Assembly: GCF_006442545.2 (NCBI RefSeq)
Contig: NZ_CP083952.1
Location: forward strand, 4,503,501-4,567,500
Length of the DNA: 64,000 nt
Direction of reading: 5' to 3'
DNA from: Mesorhizobium sp. B2-1-8
GTDB lineage: Bacteria; Pseudomonadota; Alphaproteobacteria; Rhizobiales; Rhizobiaceae
Shown: piece after piece, positions 8,809 to 18,396 of the stretch
How positions within the stretch are numbered: the stretch's first letter is position 1
Layout of the letters: each line of letters begins with the position of its first letter
The notes under the pieces: generated by a model
Seen by the model: only the letters and a program-made list of their open reading frames with translations
Databases searched by the model: none
Told to the model about the DNA's origin: nothing
Translations under genes and position numbers: made by a program

Positions 8809-8921
8809 GCGGTATTCATCTCACGGTTAGGCGGCAAGTCGTTTTAGCGATCGCAAAGGTTCGGCGAAAATAGCGGTTTTAGGCTGTCGCACAACCGACT
8901 TTTCCGTCGCGGGCGAGGTTT

Positions 8922-9464
8922 TCAGGATTTTCCCAGCAAGGATCGCAGTTTTTGCTGAAATTCATTCTCGGCCGATCCGGTGTCGTCACCGGCACCAAGC
9001 GACGCGCCTGGCTTGCGTGGATAGGGGTCGATCGCCAATCCGAAGAACTGTTCGGCAAGCGCCCCGACATCGATGATGTCGCCCGAAAATGTCTCGGGAC
9101 TGTCGGGCCCGTCCGCGTCGAGCAGGATCTCGCCGCCGCCTTCGAATCCCTGCCGCCCGAGCTTGGAATCCTCGGGCAAGAGCAGCGCCTCGACCGGCTC
9201 ATCGATATGCGCCTGGACGGGGTCGAGCGTGACGATGCAGGCCTGGGTTATGTCCGCCTCGACACGGCCGCTGACCTTGACGCCATTGCGCTTCCACGAC
9301 GCTACGAGCAGTTCGGCGCGATAGGCTTCGACCGACAGCAGCCCGTGCGCCTCGGCGAGTGCCGCGCGCTGGGCAGCGTCAGCCTCGATCACCACGGGCA
9401 GCCCCGGCAGCCGGGCGACATTGGCGAAAAAGGATACCGGACTTTGCATATCGGCGTGTTTCAT
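8922..9464 (-). CDS. DUF177 (YceD-like) protein
   Basis: A 180-aa acidic protein of the DUF177/YceD family, linked in other organisms to 23S rRNA or ribosome maturation. The family shape is visible: an N-terminal beta region (VSFFANVARLPGLPVVIEAD), the central VSGRVEADITQACIVTLDPV with its conserved Cys, the acidic EPVEALLLPEDS, and a C-terminal LAEQFFGLAIDPYPRKPGA. It stands between the bc1 chaperone gene and plsX on the same strand and is probably co-transcribed with both. Precise activity is not established. Confidence 0.88.
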   Translation of the reverse strand: MKHADMQSPVSFFANVARLPGLPVVIEADAAQRAALAEAHGLLSVEAYRAELLVASWKRNGVKVSGRVEADITQACIVTLDPVQAHIDEPVEALLLPEDSKLGRQGFEGGGEILLDADGPDSPETFSGDIIDVGALAEQFFGLAIDPYPRKPGASLGAGDDTGSAENEFQQKLRSLLGKS

Positions 9465-9467
9465 CGA

Positions 9468-10010
9468 TCAGCCTCCGTTGGCTTCTGGAAATGCCACAGT
9501 GCCGGCAGCGATCGATTCGGTCGGCTGCGCGCTCAGTTGCCGGCTGGCGCCGGCGACATACCCGGCCAAACGCGATGCTTCCGGCCAGGCGTCGGCGTCG
9601 GGACGGACGTTACGGGCAAGTGCCGCGGTCAGACCGTCATGATCGTTTCGTTCCAGCGCATCATCATAGGCGGCGGTGCGGCCATAGAACATCTTCGCCA
9701 GTTTCTTCATGCGTTTTGGCACGCCGACATCGCCAATGCCCAGTTCCCGCAACGAATGATCGACGTCGAGGAAGAACTCGTCGATCAGCACCTGCGCGAT
9801 CTCCTGTGCTACACCGTCCTCGCCGCGCATGCGGTGCTGGACCAGGAACATGTGCAGCGAAAGCATCTCGAAACGGCCAAGTGGCGTGTCCGGCACATTC
9901 CAGTGGGAATAAAAAACAGTCTGCCGCGCCGCCGCCACGATTTGTGCGTAAAGCGCCTCGGTGATGGCGCGGTTGGCGTGGCGTTCGCGGCCAAAAAGGC
10001 GCTGGAACAT
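9468..10010 (-). CDS. Ubiquinol-cytochrome c chaperone (CBP3-like)
   Basis: A 180-aa protein of the CBP3/UQCC1 family, which assists assembly of cytochrome b into the bc1 complex. Typical features are AARQTVFYSHWNVPDTPLGR near residue 27, FEMLSLHMFLVQHRM, and the conserved helix LIDEFFLDVDHSLRELGIGD. It is cytoplasmic and membrane-associated in the family. The start at 10010 follows CGGAG; the frame is open to 10265 but that extension runs into the divergent bamE promoter. It is divergent from the BamE-like gene and only three bases upstream of the DUF177 gene. Confidence 0.9.
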   Translation of the reverse strand: MFQRLFGRERHANRAITEALYAQIVAAARQTVFYSHWNVPDTPLGRFEMLSLHMFLVQHRMRGEDGVAQEIAQVLIDEFFLDVDHSLRELGIGDVGVPKRMKKLAKMFYGRTAAYDDALERNDHDGLTAALARNVRPDADAWPEASRLAGYVAGASRQLSAQPTESIAAGTVAFPEANGG

Positions 10011-10124
10011 GGGGATGGTCTCCGGGGACCGTTTGTTGAATTGGCCTTGTTGCATCGGCAAGCAAGCTGGTTTACCGGTTTTGCGGCCCAGCGCAAGTTG
10101 CGGCGATGGAATGGAGAATTGTTG

Positions 10125-10640
10125 TTGCGCGCGCTGAATTTCAAGTCGACTTTCATTTCGAGGCCTGCCGGTGCGATCTCTTTGCTGGCTATCGTGGCGG
10201 CGCTGTCTGCCTGCCACACCAATAAGATGATCGGCGACCTCAATCCGAGCGAGACGTTCACGCAAGGCTATGTCCTCGATCAGCAGGCGATCGATTCGGT
10301 GCCGGTCGGTTCCAGCCGCGAGCAGGTGCTTCTGGCGCTCGGCACGCCGTCGACCACGGCGACTTTCGACAACGAGGCGTTTTACTATATCTCGCAGACG
10401 CGCAAGCGCTACGTCGCCTTCGACAAGCCGAGGCTGGTCGACCAGAAGGTGCTGGCGGTCTATTTCGGCCCGGACAGCCGCGTCACCCAGATCGCCAATT
10501 ACGGCTTGAAGGACGGCAAGATTTTCGACTTCATTTCGCGCACCACACCGACCGGCGGCAAGGACCAGAACTTCCTCAGCCAGATCATCAACGGTGCCAG
10601 CAAGCTGGCGCCCGGCATTCCCGGCGGCGGCACCCCCTAA
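10125..10640 (+). CDS. bamE: Outer-membrane assembly lipoprotein BamE (SmpA/OmlA)
   Basis: A lipoprotein of about 171 aa that is part of the BAM complex inserting beta-barrel proteins into the outer membrane. A signal peptide ends in the lipobox LSAC (lipidated Cys about residue 30). The mature domain has the SmpA/OmlA motif VPVGSSREQVLLALGTPS followed by FYYISQTRKRYVAF. No ATG fits; I place the start at TTG 10125 (10122 is possible), eight bases after GGAG at 10113-10116. It is transcribed away from the bc1 chaperone gene and ends at a strong terminator shared with hppA. Confidence 0.85.
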   Translation: MRALNFKSTFISRPAGAISLLAIVAALSACHTNKMIGDLNPSETFTQGYVLDQQAIDSVPVGSSREQVLLALGTPSTTATFDNEAFYYISQTRKRYVAFDKPRLVDQKVLAVYFGPDSRVTQIANYGLKDGKIFDFISRTTPTGGKDQNFLSQIINGASKLAPGIPGGGTP

Positions 10641-10709
10641 TCCCCAGGATTCCTGCTTCCCTAGATCCTGCTTCCCCGACTTGGGGAACAGAAATGTCTC
10701 AGGCGACCG

Positions 10710-10741
10710 AAAACCCGCGAGGATCGCTCCTCGCGGGTTTT
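10710..10741. terminator. Bidirectional terminator between bamE and hppA
   Basis: A perfect 14-bp stem (10710-10723 with 10728-10741) and a 4-nt loop have AAAA at one end and TTTT at the other. It sits between the convergent bamE and hppA genes and should terminate both. Confidence 0.9.
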
Positions 10742-10759
10742 TGATTTTAAGTCCTGGTC

Positions 10760-12901
10760 TCAGCCGTGCGCGAGCACGGCCAGCAGCAGCAAGGCCACGA
10801 TGTTGGTGATCTTGATCGCCGGGTTGACTGCCGGGCCGGCGGTGTCCTTGTAGGGATCGCCGACCGTATCGCCGGTCACCGAAGCCTTGTGCGCCTCGGA
10901 ACCCTTCAGGTGCTTGGCGCCGTCCTTGTCGGTGAAACCGTCCTCGAACGACTTCTTGGCGTTGTCCCAGGCGCCACCGCCCGAGGTCATCGAAATCGCG
11001 ACGAACAGGCCATTGACGATGACGCCGAGGAGCGAGGCGCCAAGCGCGGCAAAGGCGGACGCCTTCGACCCCGAGATCAGCAGCACGCCGAAATAGACGA
11101 CGAGCGGCGCCAGCACCGGCAGCAGCGACGGGATGATCATCTCCCGGATTGCCGCCCTGGTCAGGAGGTCGACGGCACGCGCATAGTTCGGCTTCGAGGT
11201 GCCGGCCATGATGCCCGGATCCTCGCGGAACTGCTTACGCACTTCCTCGACGATGGCGCCCGCCGCGCGGCCGACGGCCGTCATGGCGATGCCGCCGAAC
11301 AGGTAGGGTATGAGGCCGCCGAAGATCAGGCCGGCGACGACGTAAGGGTTGGAGAGATCGAACGAGATTTCGCCCATGCCCTGGAAGTAGGGATACTTGT
11401 CGCCATTGGCGGCAAAGAACTTCAGGTCGTTCGAATAGGCCGCGAACAGCACCAGCGCGCCGAGGCCGGCCGAACCGATGGCGTAACCCTTGGTCACCGC
11501 CTTGGTGGTGTTGCCGACCGCGTCGAGCGCGTCGGTGGAGTGACGCACTTCCTTGGGCAGGCCCGCCATCTCGGCGATGCCGCCGGCATTGTCGGTTACC
11601 GGGCCGAAGGCATCGAGCGCCACGATCATGCCGGCGAGGCCGAGCATGGTGGTGACGGCGATCGCCGTGCCGAACAAGCCGCCGAGCTGGTAGGTGGCGA
11701 TGATGCCGCCGACGATGACGATTGCCGGAAGCGCCGTCGATTCCAGCGAGACCGCGAGGCCCTGGATGACGTTGGTGCCGTGGCCGGTTACCGACGCCTG
11801 GGCGATCGAGTTGACGGGGCGCTTGTTGGTGCCGGTGTAGTATTCGGTGATGACGACGATGAGACCGGTCACCACAAGGCCGATAAGGCCGCAGATGAAC
11901 AGGTTCTTGCCGGTGATGGTGATGCCGGCGACGGTGCCGACCTCGCCCCAGCCTAGCGTGGCCGAAGTGGCGACGCCGAGGCCAACGACCGACAGCAGGC
12001 CGGTCACGATCAGGCCCTTGTAGAGCGCGCCCATGATCGAGCCGTTGGAGCCGAGCTTGACGAAGAAGGTGCCGACGATCGAGGTCAGGATGCAAGCGCC
12101 GCAGATGGCGAGCGGATACAGCATCGCCGCACCGAGGACGGCGGTGCCGCCGAAGAAGATGGCGGCGAGTACCATGGTGGCGACGACCGTCACCGCATAG
12201 GTTTCGAACAGGTCGGCGGCCATGCCGGCGCAGTCGCCGACATTGTCGCCGACATTGTCGGCGATGGTGGCCGGGTTGCGTGGATCATCCTCCGGAATAC
12301 CGGCTTCGACCTTGCCGACCAGATCGCCGCCGACATCGGCCCCCTTGGTGAAAATGCCGCCGCCGAGGCGGGCGAAGATCGAGATCAGCGAAGCACCGAA
12401 GCCGAGCGAGACCAGCGAGTCGATGACGATGCGGTCGTTAGGCTGGAGACCGAGGAAATGAGTGAGGATGAGGTAGTAGATCGAAACGCCAAGCAGGGCC
12501 AGGCCGGCAACCAGCATGCCGGTGATGGCGCCCGACTTGAAGGCGATGTCGAGGCCGGCGGCGAGGCTGTTGGAAGCCGCTTGTGCGGTGCGCACATTGG
12601 CTCGCACCGAAACATGCATGCCGATGAAGCCGGCTGCGCCCGACAGAACGGCACCGATCAGGAAGCCGACGGCGGCGGTGATCGACAGCAGCCACCAGGC
12701 GAGCAGGAGCACGACCACGCCGACGATGGCGATGGTGCTGTACTGGCGCGCCAGATAGGCCTGCGCGCCTTCGCGAATGGCGGCGGAGATTTCCTGCATG
12801 CGTGCGTTGCCCTGGTCGGCCGCAAGGACCGAACGTGTCGCCCATATGGCGTAAAGGACAGAAAGCAAGCCGCAGGCGATGACGGCGGAAATTATGGTCA
12901 T
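10760..12901 (-). CDS. hppA: Membrane-bound proton-translocating pyrophosphatase
   Basis: A 713-aa integral membrane enzyme, about 16 helices, that couples hydrolysis of pyrophosphate to proton export. The catalytic acidic motif [19 protein letters not shown] is at residues ~205-223. The residues that decide potassium dependence read [16 protein letters not shown] near 463-478: Lys467 and Thr470 instead of Ala mark the K+-independent, H+-pumping type known from Rhodospirillum. It is a single gene, ends at the shared terminator, and has its own upstream region of about 190 bases before the next gene. Confidence 0.97.
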   Translation of the reverse strand: MTIISAVIACGLLSVLYAIWATRSVLAADQGNARMQEISAAIREGAQAYLARQYSTIAIVGVVVLLLAWWLLSITAAVGFLIGAVLSGAAGFIGMHVSVRANVRTAQAASNSLAAGLDIAFKSGAITGMLVAGLALLGVSIYYLILTHFLGLQPNDRIVIDSLVSLGFGASLISIFARLGGGIFTKGADVGGDLVGKVEAGIPEDDPRNPATIADNVGDNVGDCAGMAADLFETYAVTVVATMVLAAIFFGGTAVLGAAMLYPLAICGACILTSIVGTFFVKLGSNGSIMGALYKGLIVTGLLSVVGLGVATSATLGWGEVGTVAGITITGKNLFICGLIGLVVTGLIVVITEYYTGTNKRPVNSIAQASVTGHGTNVIQGLAVSLESTALPAIVIVGGIIATYQLGGLFGTAIAVTTMLGLAGMIVALDAFGPVTDNAGGIAEMAGLPKEVRHSTDALDAVGNTTKAVTKGYAIGSAGLGALVLFAAYSNDLKFFAANGDKYPYFQGMGEISFDLSNPYVVAGLIFGGLIPYLFGGIAMTAVGRAAGAIVEEVRKQFREDPGIMAGTSKPNYARAVDLLTRAAIREMIIPSLLPVLAPLVVYFGVLLISGSKASAFAALGASLLGVIVNGLFVAISMTSGGGAWDNAKKSFEDGFTDKDGAKHLKGSEAHKASVTGDTVGDPYKDTAGPAVNPAIKITNIVALLLLAVLAHG

Positions 12902-13091
12902 TGCCGGGTTTTCCTCGATTGTTGGCCCAAAAGAACCCCTCCCTGAGCCGTTGAGACAAAGACGGAATCCCGTGCATGGAATCCCCCTCTTCGCATCGGT
13001 GTATGCGAAACAGGGCTGCGAACGTCAAGATATTGTTCGGTTTTTGCCCGGCTTTCGCCGCATTGCTTCGTGCAAACCGATTAAATTCGGA

Positions 13092-14060
13092 TCACAGCCC
13101 GTGCCCGACATAGAACGGCTTGCCGCCGCCCTGAAAGCGCTGGCGCTCGGTACCCAGCCACAACGCCACCTCATCGTCCGTCGGCGCGGTCAAATCAGGC
13201 GGAGTGCCCCTGAACACCACCGTCTTGTCAAACTTCGACGCCTTGAACAGCTTGGGAGTGGAGTGTTCGCCATGCATGCCGATGTAGCGGGCGTGACAGG
13301 CGAAGGTGGTAACCCGCACCGCGCCACGTTCGGCGCACGCTATCCAGCGGGCGGCATCTTGACTGGTGATCTCATTCTTCCAGCCGCGTCCGGAATAGAA
13401 AGCCTTGATCGCTTCGTGATCGCGCCTGGAATAGTCGCAATCGCCGACCAGTTCGAGATATTGCTTGCGAAAAGGCCGCTCGGCCAGCCAGGCGGATCGG
13501 GTGAGCGCGGCGCCCCAGTTCTCGTGCATCGGGATGAGGTCGTGTGCTCGGCGCCGCTGGCTGCGCCGGCCGGCCCAGAGATCGCCATAGGCCGCGACAT
13601 AGGCGATGCGCTGGTCTTGCTCGGCGAGATCGAGGAGTTGCCCGACAACGCCGAGATAGTTGGGCGAAAGCAGCAGATCATCCTCGAGAAACAGCGCCTT
13701 CTCTGCCCGCGAATCCTCGAACAGGTAACGCTCGGCGCGCTCATAATTCAGCGCGATGCCGAGGTTTTCCGGCGCCTCGACTACCTCCCCCCACGGGATG
13801 ATCCGGCGAAAGGCGGCAACGCACTGAGCAATCAGTTCGGCATTGCCCTTCTGGCGGCCGCTCCAGCGGTTCCAGCCGCCATCTTGAAACAGCACCACCC
13901 TGTCCCGCTCTGCGATCTGCGGGCGAAGGCTGTAGAGCACCTCGCGCAGATAGCCCGGCCTGTCGAACGACAAGATCGCAATCGGGAAGCCGACTGGCCG
14001 CGCCGGCCTTGCTTCACCGGAGCGCCAAAGCCTGCGACCGAGGCCTGCTAGCCAATCCAT
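13092..14060 (-). CDS. GT-A-like glycosyltransferase
   Basis: A 322-aa cytoplasmic protein with a glycosyltransferase family 2-like Rossmann N-terminus (PVGFPIAILSFDRPGYL, then VVLFQDGG) and an acidic metal-binding motif LFLEDDLLLSPNYL near residue 138. This takes the place of the usual DxD. Later residues MHENWGAALTRSAW resemble the acceptor region of sugar transferases. The start at 14060 follows AGGCAGGAAG. It stands alone between hppA and the osmoprotectant transporter. Donor and acceptor sugars cannot be read from sequence. Confidence 0.75.
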   Translation of the reverse strand: MDWLAGLGRRLWRSGEARPARPVGFPIAILSFDRPGYLREVLYSLRPQIAERDRVVLFQDGGWNRWSGRQKGNAELIAQCVAAFRRIIPWGEVVEAPENLGIALNYERAERYLFEDSRAEKALFLEDDLLLSPNYLGVVGQLLDLAEQDQRIAYVAAYGDLWAGRRSQRRRAHDLIPMHENWGAALTRSAWLAERPFRKQYLELVGDCDYSRRDHEAIKAFYSGRGWKNEITSQDAARWIACAERGAVRVTTFACHARYIGMHGEHSTPKLFKASKFDKTVVFRGTPPDLTAPTDDEVALWLGTERQRFQGGGKPFYVGHGL

Positions 14061-14213
14061 CTTCCTGCCTCTCCTGGTGCCGTTGAGCCTGTGCCTTGCG
14101 CCCACCTTGGTTGAACAAGCGTTGCGATTTTCAAGACAATGGCAAGGGCCTTGAGAAGGCGACCCCCTGGCGGCAATTCTCGACCACTTTGCCCTGCCAA
14201 CGCGCGCTGACAG

Positions 14214-14963
14214 CTATTCCGCCTCACGCCCCATCCGGCGCGCCGCGTAGCGCTCGACCGCGGATAGTCCGTCATAGATCAGCACGGCAAGTGCCGCGAC
14301 GATCAAACCGCCCTGCAAGATGAAGGCCAGATTGTTCGACAGCAGCCCAGCGATGATCACCTCGCCGAGCGTCCTGGCGGCCACCGTGGAGCCGATGGTG
14401 GCGGTGGCCAGGCTGATCACCACCGACAGCCTGATGCCGCCAAGGATGATCGGCGCGCTGAGCGGCAGTTCGACCTTGGTGAGCCTTTGCCAGCCGGTCA
14501 TGCCCGCGCCGCGCGCCGCCTCGACGACATTGGCCGGCAGCGTCGTCAGTCCGGTGAGCGCGTTCTCGAAGATCGGCAGCAGGCCGTAGAGAAACAGCGC
14601 GATCAGCGTCGGCTTCTCGCCGAAGCCGACCGCCGGCACGGCGAGCGCCAGCACCGCCACCGGCGGAAAGGTCTGGCCGATATTGACCAGGCTGCGCGAC
14701 AGCGGCAGGAATTCTGCGCCTGCGGGCCGGGTGACGAGGATGGCAAGCGCCACGGCGACGATGGTGGCCGCGACGGTCGCGATCAACACGGTACGCAGAT
14801 GCAGCAGCGTCAGCGTCAGCAGGCTGCCTTGGTTGTAGATCGCGGGAGCGTTGTTTTCGGTCAGCGGCTTCAGCAACGGCTCGAACCAACCCGGGCTGGT
14901 GATGAAAGCAACAAGCAACACCACCAGCGCAAGCCTGAGCAACAGAGGCAGCCAGGCTTTCAT
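14214..14963 (-). CDS. yehW: Osmoprotectant ABC transporter, permease (YehW-type)
   Basis: A 249-aa inner-membrane subunit with five to six membrane helices and the ABC permease EAA region (VVEAARGAGMTGWQRLTKVE) near residue 140. It should form the channel with the larger permease encoded at 15895-17058. It overlaps the ATPase gene by four bases (14960-14963), so the three downstream genes of the set are translationally coupled. By family the system imports glycine betaine-like solutes, and in enterics it has low affinity and responds to osmotic or stationary stress. Confidence 0.92.
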   Translation of the reverse strand: MKAWLPLLLRLALVVLLVAFITSPGWFEPLLKPLTENNAPAIYNQGSLLTLTLLHLRTVLIATVAATIVAVALAILVTRPAGAEFLPLSRSLVNIGQTFPPVAVLALAVPAVGFGEKPTLIALFLYGLLPIFENALTGLTTLPANVVEAARGAGMTGWQRLTKVELPLSAPIILGGIRLSVVISLATATIGSTVAARTLGEVIIAGLLSNNLAFILQGGLIVAALAVLIYDGLSAVERYAARRMGREAE

Positions 14964-15898
14964 GCCGGCCTCGCCGCCCGCTTGACCAGGCCATCCACGG
15001 TGACGCGGCCGATCGGCTTGCCGTCGGCGCCCTTCACCGGAAGCGCCGGCCTGCCGGACCAGAGAAGTTCCGCAAGCGCGTCACGCTGGCTGGCGTCGCC
15101 GGGGATCGCTTCGCCTTCGGCTCCGCCCTGCTCCACGGCGTCACGCACCCGACCGAGCGACAACAGCCTGAATGGCCTTTCACTGGCGCCGACCAACGTC
15201 TCGACAAAGGCGTTGGCCGGCTTCGCCAGGACCTCCGCCGGCCTTGCATATTGCACGAGTTTGCCGGCATCCATCACCGCGATCCTGTCGCCCATGTGCA
15301 CGGCCTCCTCCATGTCATGGGTGACGAGGATGATGGTGGTGCCGAAGCGCTTCTGGATCGCCAGCAAATCCTCCTGCGCCTTGGTGCGGATGATCGGGTC
15401 GAGCGCGCCGAACGGCTCATCCATCAAAAGCACGTTGGGTTCGGCGGCAAGCGCGCGGGCCACGCCGACGCGCTGCTGCTGGCCGCCGGAGAGTTCGTGC
15501 GGGTAGCGCGGCCCGAATTCCAGGGGATCGAGCTGGTAGAGCGTCATCAGTTCATCGACGCGGGCCTTGATGCGACCTTTGTCCCAGCCAAGCAGCACCG
15601 GCACGGTGGCGATGTTCTGCGCCACGGTGCGATGCGGAAACAGGCCGTGGCCCTGGATGGCGTAGCCGATACTGCGGCGCAGTTCGTAACCGGGCACCGA
15701 TCGATTGTCGGCGCCGTCGAGCTTGATGGTGCCTGATGTCGGTTCGACCAGCCGGTTGATCATGCGCAGCAGCGTCGTCTTGCCGGACCCCGAGGTGCCG
15801 ACGATGACGGCGATGGTCCGTGGCTCGATGATCATCGAAACGTTGTCGACGACCGTCGTCGCGTCATAGCGCTTGGTGATGCCTTCGATCTCGATCAT
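14960..15898 (-). CDS. yehX: Osmoprotectant ABC transporter, ATPase (YehX-type)
   Basis: A 312-aa ATPase. Walker A is GTSGSGKTTLLRM near residue 34, the Q-loop is in SIGYAIQGHGLFPHRT, the signature is LSGGQQQRVGVARALA, and Walker B is VLLMDEPFGALD. The C-terminal ~70 residues hold a degenerate regulatory region with partial CBS-like character, as in OpuCA/ProV relatives. It powers the two permeases on either side and overlaps both genes by four bases. Confidence 0.95.
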   Translation of the reverse strand: MIEIEGITKRYDATTVVDNVSMIIEPRTIAVIVGTSGSGKTTLLRMINRLVEPTSGTIKLDGADNRSVPGYELRRSIGYAIQGHGLFPHRTVAQNIATVPVLLGWDKGRIKARVDELMTLYQLDPLEFGPRYPHELSGGQQQRVGVARALAAEPNVLLMDEPFGALDPIIRTKAQEDLLAIQKRFGTTIILVTHDMEEAVHMGDRIAVMDAGKLVQYARPAEVLAKPANAFVETLVGASERPFRLLSLGRVRDAVEQGGAEGEAIPGDASQRDALAELLWSGRPALPVKGADGKPIGRVTVDGLVKRAARPA

Positions 15899-17058
15899 GC
15901 CGTTTCAACCCTGCGCTTGGTGGCGGTCATTTCGATCACCGCGTCGAGGATGATGGCGGCGGCGAAAGCCAGCGCCACGGTCGGCACGGCGCCGAGCAGC
16001 ACCAGGTCCATCGCCGTCTGGCCGACGCCCTGGAACACGAACACGCCAAAACCACCACCGCCGATCAGCGCGGCGATGGTGGCAAGGCCGATGTTCTGCA
16101 CCAGGACGATGCGGATGCCGGTGAGGATCACCGGAAAGGCCAGCGGAAACTCGACACCGAGCAGGCGCTCGCGGTCGGTCATGCCCATGCCCCGCGCCGC
16201 ATCGTTGGCCGCACGCGGCACGCCGGCAAGGCCGACCACGGTGTTGGCCACCACCGGCAGCAGCGAATAGAGAAACAGCGCGACGAAGGCGGGTGCCGTG
16301 CCGATGCCCCTGATGCCGAGCGCGGCGGCTCCCGGCACATGGGTCGCGACCCAGCCGAGCGGCGCGATCAGCAGGCCGAACAGCGCGATCGAAGGAATGG
16401 TCTGGATGATGTTCAAGACGTTGAGAACGCCGGCCCGCAGGCTCTCGACGCGGTGGCACAGGATGCCGAGCGGCAAGCCGACGATCACGGCGGCAAGCAG
16501 CGAGCCGAGCGCCAGGGTCACATGTTTGGAGCCTTCGGCCCAAAAGCTGTCGGCGCGGTTGAAATACTCCTTGAGGATCGAGAGGCTGTCCCAGCGTCCC
16601 GAAATCAGCAGCAAGCCGATGGCCAGCGCCGCAACGACAAGCACGCCGACGCGCGCCCAAGGCGACAGGTTGAGCCGGGTCAATACGTCGGCGAGCAAAA
16701 GCGTGAAGGCGAAGATGAGAATCCAGAAGCCGGAAGCTGGCGAGACCCGGGCAAAGCTATTTCCGGCCGGAGTGAGGAACGTGCCGGCGACACCGATGAG
16801 CAGCGCAAGCGCGACAAGCGCGATCGCGCTGGCTGCAAGGCGCAAGATGAGCGGCGTCCTGAACAGGGCGACAAGGGCAGCGAGGACGAGGATAGCCAAA
16901 AGCAGCGGACCGGTCGTTACCGGCAGCGCTTCGAGGATCGAGCGTGCCTGGCCGGGAACGATGCGGTTGGCGCGGAAGGTGGCGAATGGTGCCGCGAAAG
17001 CCGCATAGGCAGCAATCACGGCGATGACCACGCCGAGCTTGTCGAAACGCGGGGTCAT
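15895..17058 (-). CDS. yehY: Osmoprotectant ABC transporter, large permease (YehY-type)
   Basis: A 387-aa membrane protein with an N-terminal block of extra helices (about residues 15-165) before the permease core. That core holds the EAA-like stretch PRAANDAARGMGMTDRERLL. The extra helices distinguish YehY from YehW. It overlaps the ATPase gene by four bases. The gap to the binding-protein gene upstream is 208 bases and contains a perfect 52-bp inverted repeat, so permease expression may be uncoupled from that of the binding protein. Confidence 0.93.
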   Translation of the reverse strand: MTPRFDKLGVVIAVIAAYAAFAAPFATFRANRIVPGQARSILEALPVTTGPLLLAILVLAALVALFRTPLILRLAASAIALVALALLIGVAGTFLTPAGNSFARVSPASGFWILIFAFTLLLADVLTRLNLSPWARVGVLVVAALAIGLLLISGRWDSLSILKEYFNRADSFWAEGSKHVTLALGSLLAAVIVGLPLGILCHRVESLRAGVLNVLNIIQTIPSIALFGLLIAPLGWVATHVPGAAALGIRGIGTAPAFVALFLYSLLPVVANTVVGLAGVPRAANDAARGMGMTDRERLLGVEFPLAFPVILTGIRIVLVQNIGLATIAALIGGGGFGVFVFQGVGQTAMDLVLLGAVPTVALAFAAAIILDAVIEMTATKRRVETA

Positions 17059-17071
17059 AAGGCGCGTTTGC

Positions 17072-17241
17072 GCGAGGCGCCCCCCTCTGTCCTGCCGGAC
17101 ATCTCCCCCTCAAGGGGGGAGATCGGATGTCGTGACGGCCTTCGCCGATCTTCGGCGCTGTAAAGAGAAGCGAGGCGCACAAACTGCCAATCTCCCCCCT
17201 TGAGGGGGAGATGTCCGGCAGGACAGAGGGGGGCGCCTCGC
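17072..17241. repeat. Long inverted repeat with 52-bp perfect arms inside the yeh operon
   Basis: Bases 17072-17123 are the exact reverse complement of 17190-17241; 66 bases lie between. Each arm contains its own inner hairpin (CTCCCCCTCAAGGGGGGAG) and a tail GTCCGGCAGGACAGAGGGG. That tail is shared with the bipartite elements at 35381 and 56374, so all belong to one superfamily. As RNA it can fold into a very stable 52-bp stem. Confidence 0.95.
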
Positions 17242-17266
17242 ACTGACGTCACTTATCGACGCGTAG

Positions 17267-18178
17267 CTATTTCAAAAACCCGTTCTTCTTCAAAAAGTCC
17301 TCGGCGACGCCCTTGGCCGGCTCGCCGCCGACCTGCACGCGCCCATTGAGCTCCTGCAGCGTGACGAGGTCGAGCTTGGCGAAGACCGGCTTAAGCAGCG
17401 TCTCGATCTCCGGGTGCTCCTTCAGCACTGATTCGCGGATGATCGGCGCCGGCTGGTAGACCGGCTGCACGCCCTTGTCGTCGGTCAACACGACGAGGCC
17501 CGATGGCGCGATGCCGCCATCGGTGCCGTAGACCATGGCGGCGTTGGCGCCGCTGGTCTGGTTGGCGGCCGCGGCGATGGTCGCTGCCGTATCGCCACCC
17601 GAAAGGGTGATCAGCTGGTCCGGCTTCAGCGTGAAGCCATAAGTGGTCTGGAAGGCCGGCAGGGCTGCGGCCGAATTGACGAACTCGGCCGAGGCCGCCA
17701 GCACAATCTTGCCGCCGCCGGCGACATATTTGCCGAAATCGGACAGCGTGGCGAGCTTGTTGGTTTCGGCGACTTCCTTGCGCAGGGCGATCGCCCAGGT
17801 GTTGTTGGCCGGCGCCGGCGACAGCCAGACGATCTTGTTGGCGTCGTAGTCGAGCTTCTTGGCCGTCTCATAGGCCTTGGCCGCATCCTTCCAAACGGGG
17901 TCATCGGCCTTTTCGAAGAAGAAGGCCGCATTACCGGTGTATTCGGGATAGATGTCGATCTCGCCGGCGATGATCGCCTTGCGCACTACCGGCGTGCCGC
18001 CGAGTTGGATGCGGTCCGTGGTCTTGATGTTGTTGGCGTTGAGGACGAGCTGGATGATGTTGCCGAGCACGCCACCCTCGGTGTCGATCTTCGAGGAAAC
18101 GACGACCTGAGCACTCGCGGAAACGGCTGACAGGCTCAGCGCGACAGCGGCGCCGACCAGATGCTTGATCGAAAACAT
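17267..18178 (-). CDS. osmF: Osmoprotectant ABC transporter, periplasmic binding protein (OsmF/YehZ)
   Basis: A 303-aa secreted protein. The Sec signal peptide covers residues 1-24 (ending SASAQ), and the mature part is an OpuAC-type choline/betaine-binding fold with VVVSSKIDTEGGVLGNIIQ, GEIDIYPEYTGNAAFF (an aromatic, ligand-cage region) and VYGTDGGIAPSGLVVL. It delivers substrate to the permeases downstream. The start at 18178 was chosen because the signal peptide begins there; the frame is open to 18235. It is the first gene of the operon; its promoter must lie in 18179-18396, shared with the divergent reductase. Confidence 0.93.
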   Translation of the reverse strand: MFSIKHLVGAAVALSLSAVSASAQVVVSSKIDTEGGVLGNIIQLVLNANNIKTTDRIQLGGTPVVRKAIIAGEIDIYPEYTGNAAFFFEKADDPVWKDAAKAYETAKKLDYDANKIVWLSPAPANNTWAIALRKEVAETNKLATLSDFGKYVAGGGKIVLAASAEFVNSAAALPAFQTTYGFTLKPDQLITLSGGDTAATIAAAANQTSGANAAMVYGTDGGIAPSGLVVLTDDKGVQPVYQPAPIIRESVLKEHPEIETLLKPVFAKLDLVTLQELNGRVQVGGEPAKGVAEDFLKKNGFLK

Positions 18179-18396
18179 TGTGAAATCCCTTGCTGTGAAC
18201 CGGAATGCGGTGGGCGCATATGAGCATGGCTTCAACGGCCAGTCGGGGCATACGGTTTCATAAGAAAGGGGATCAGCGCAATATTTTTGTTCCAGACGCG
18301 CCGATTTCGGCGCGGCGGCAACAGCGGGCTGGCGATCGGCCGCCTTCCGGCGGATAATGCCCCGAGGGTGCGGGCGGCAAACACGGAGAGCGTGTC

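Noticed and set aside
10766..11956. A 396-codon open frame opposite hppA
   Set aside because: Antisense to the highly conserved pyrophosphatase; composition (Arg, Asp, Gly, Gln) is typical of shadow frames.
16339..17163. Plus-strand open frame over yehY and the inverted repeat
   Set aside because: Antisense to a coupled ABC permease gene; composition is typical of shadows and it reads into a palindrome.
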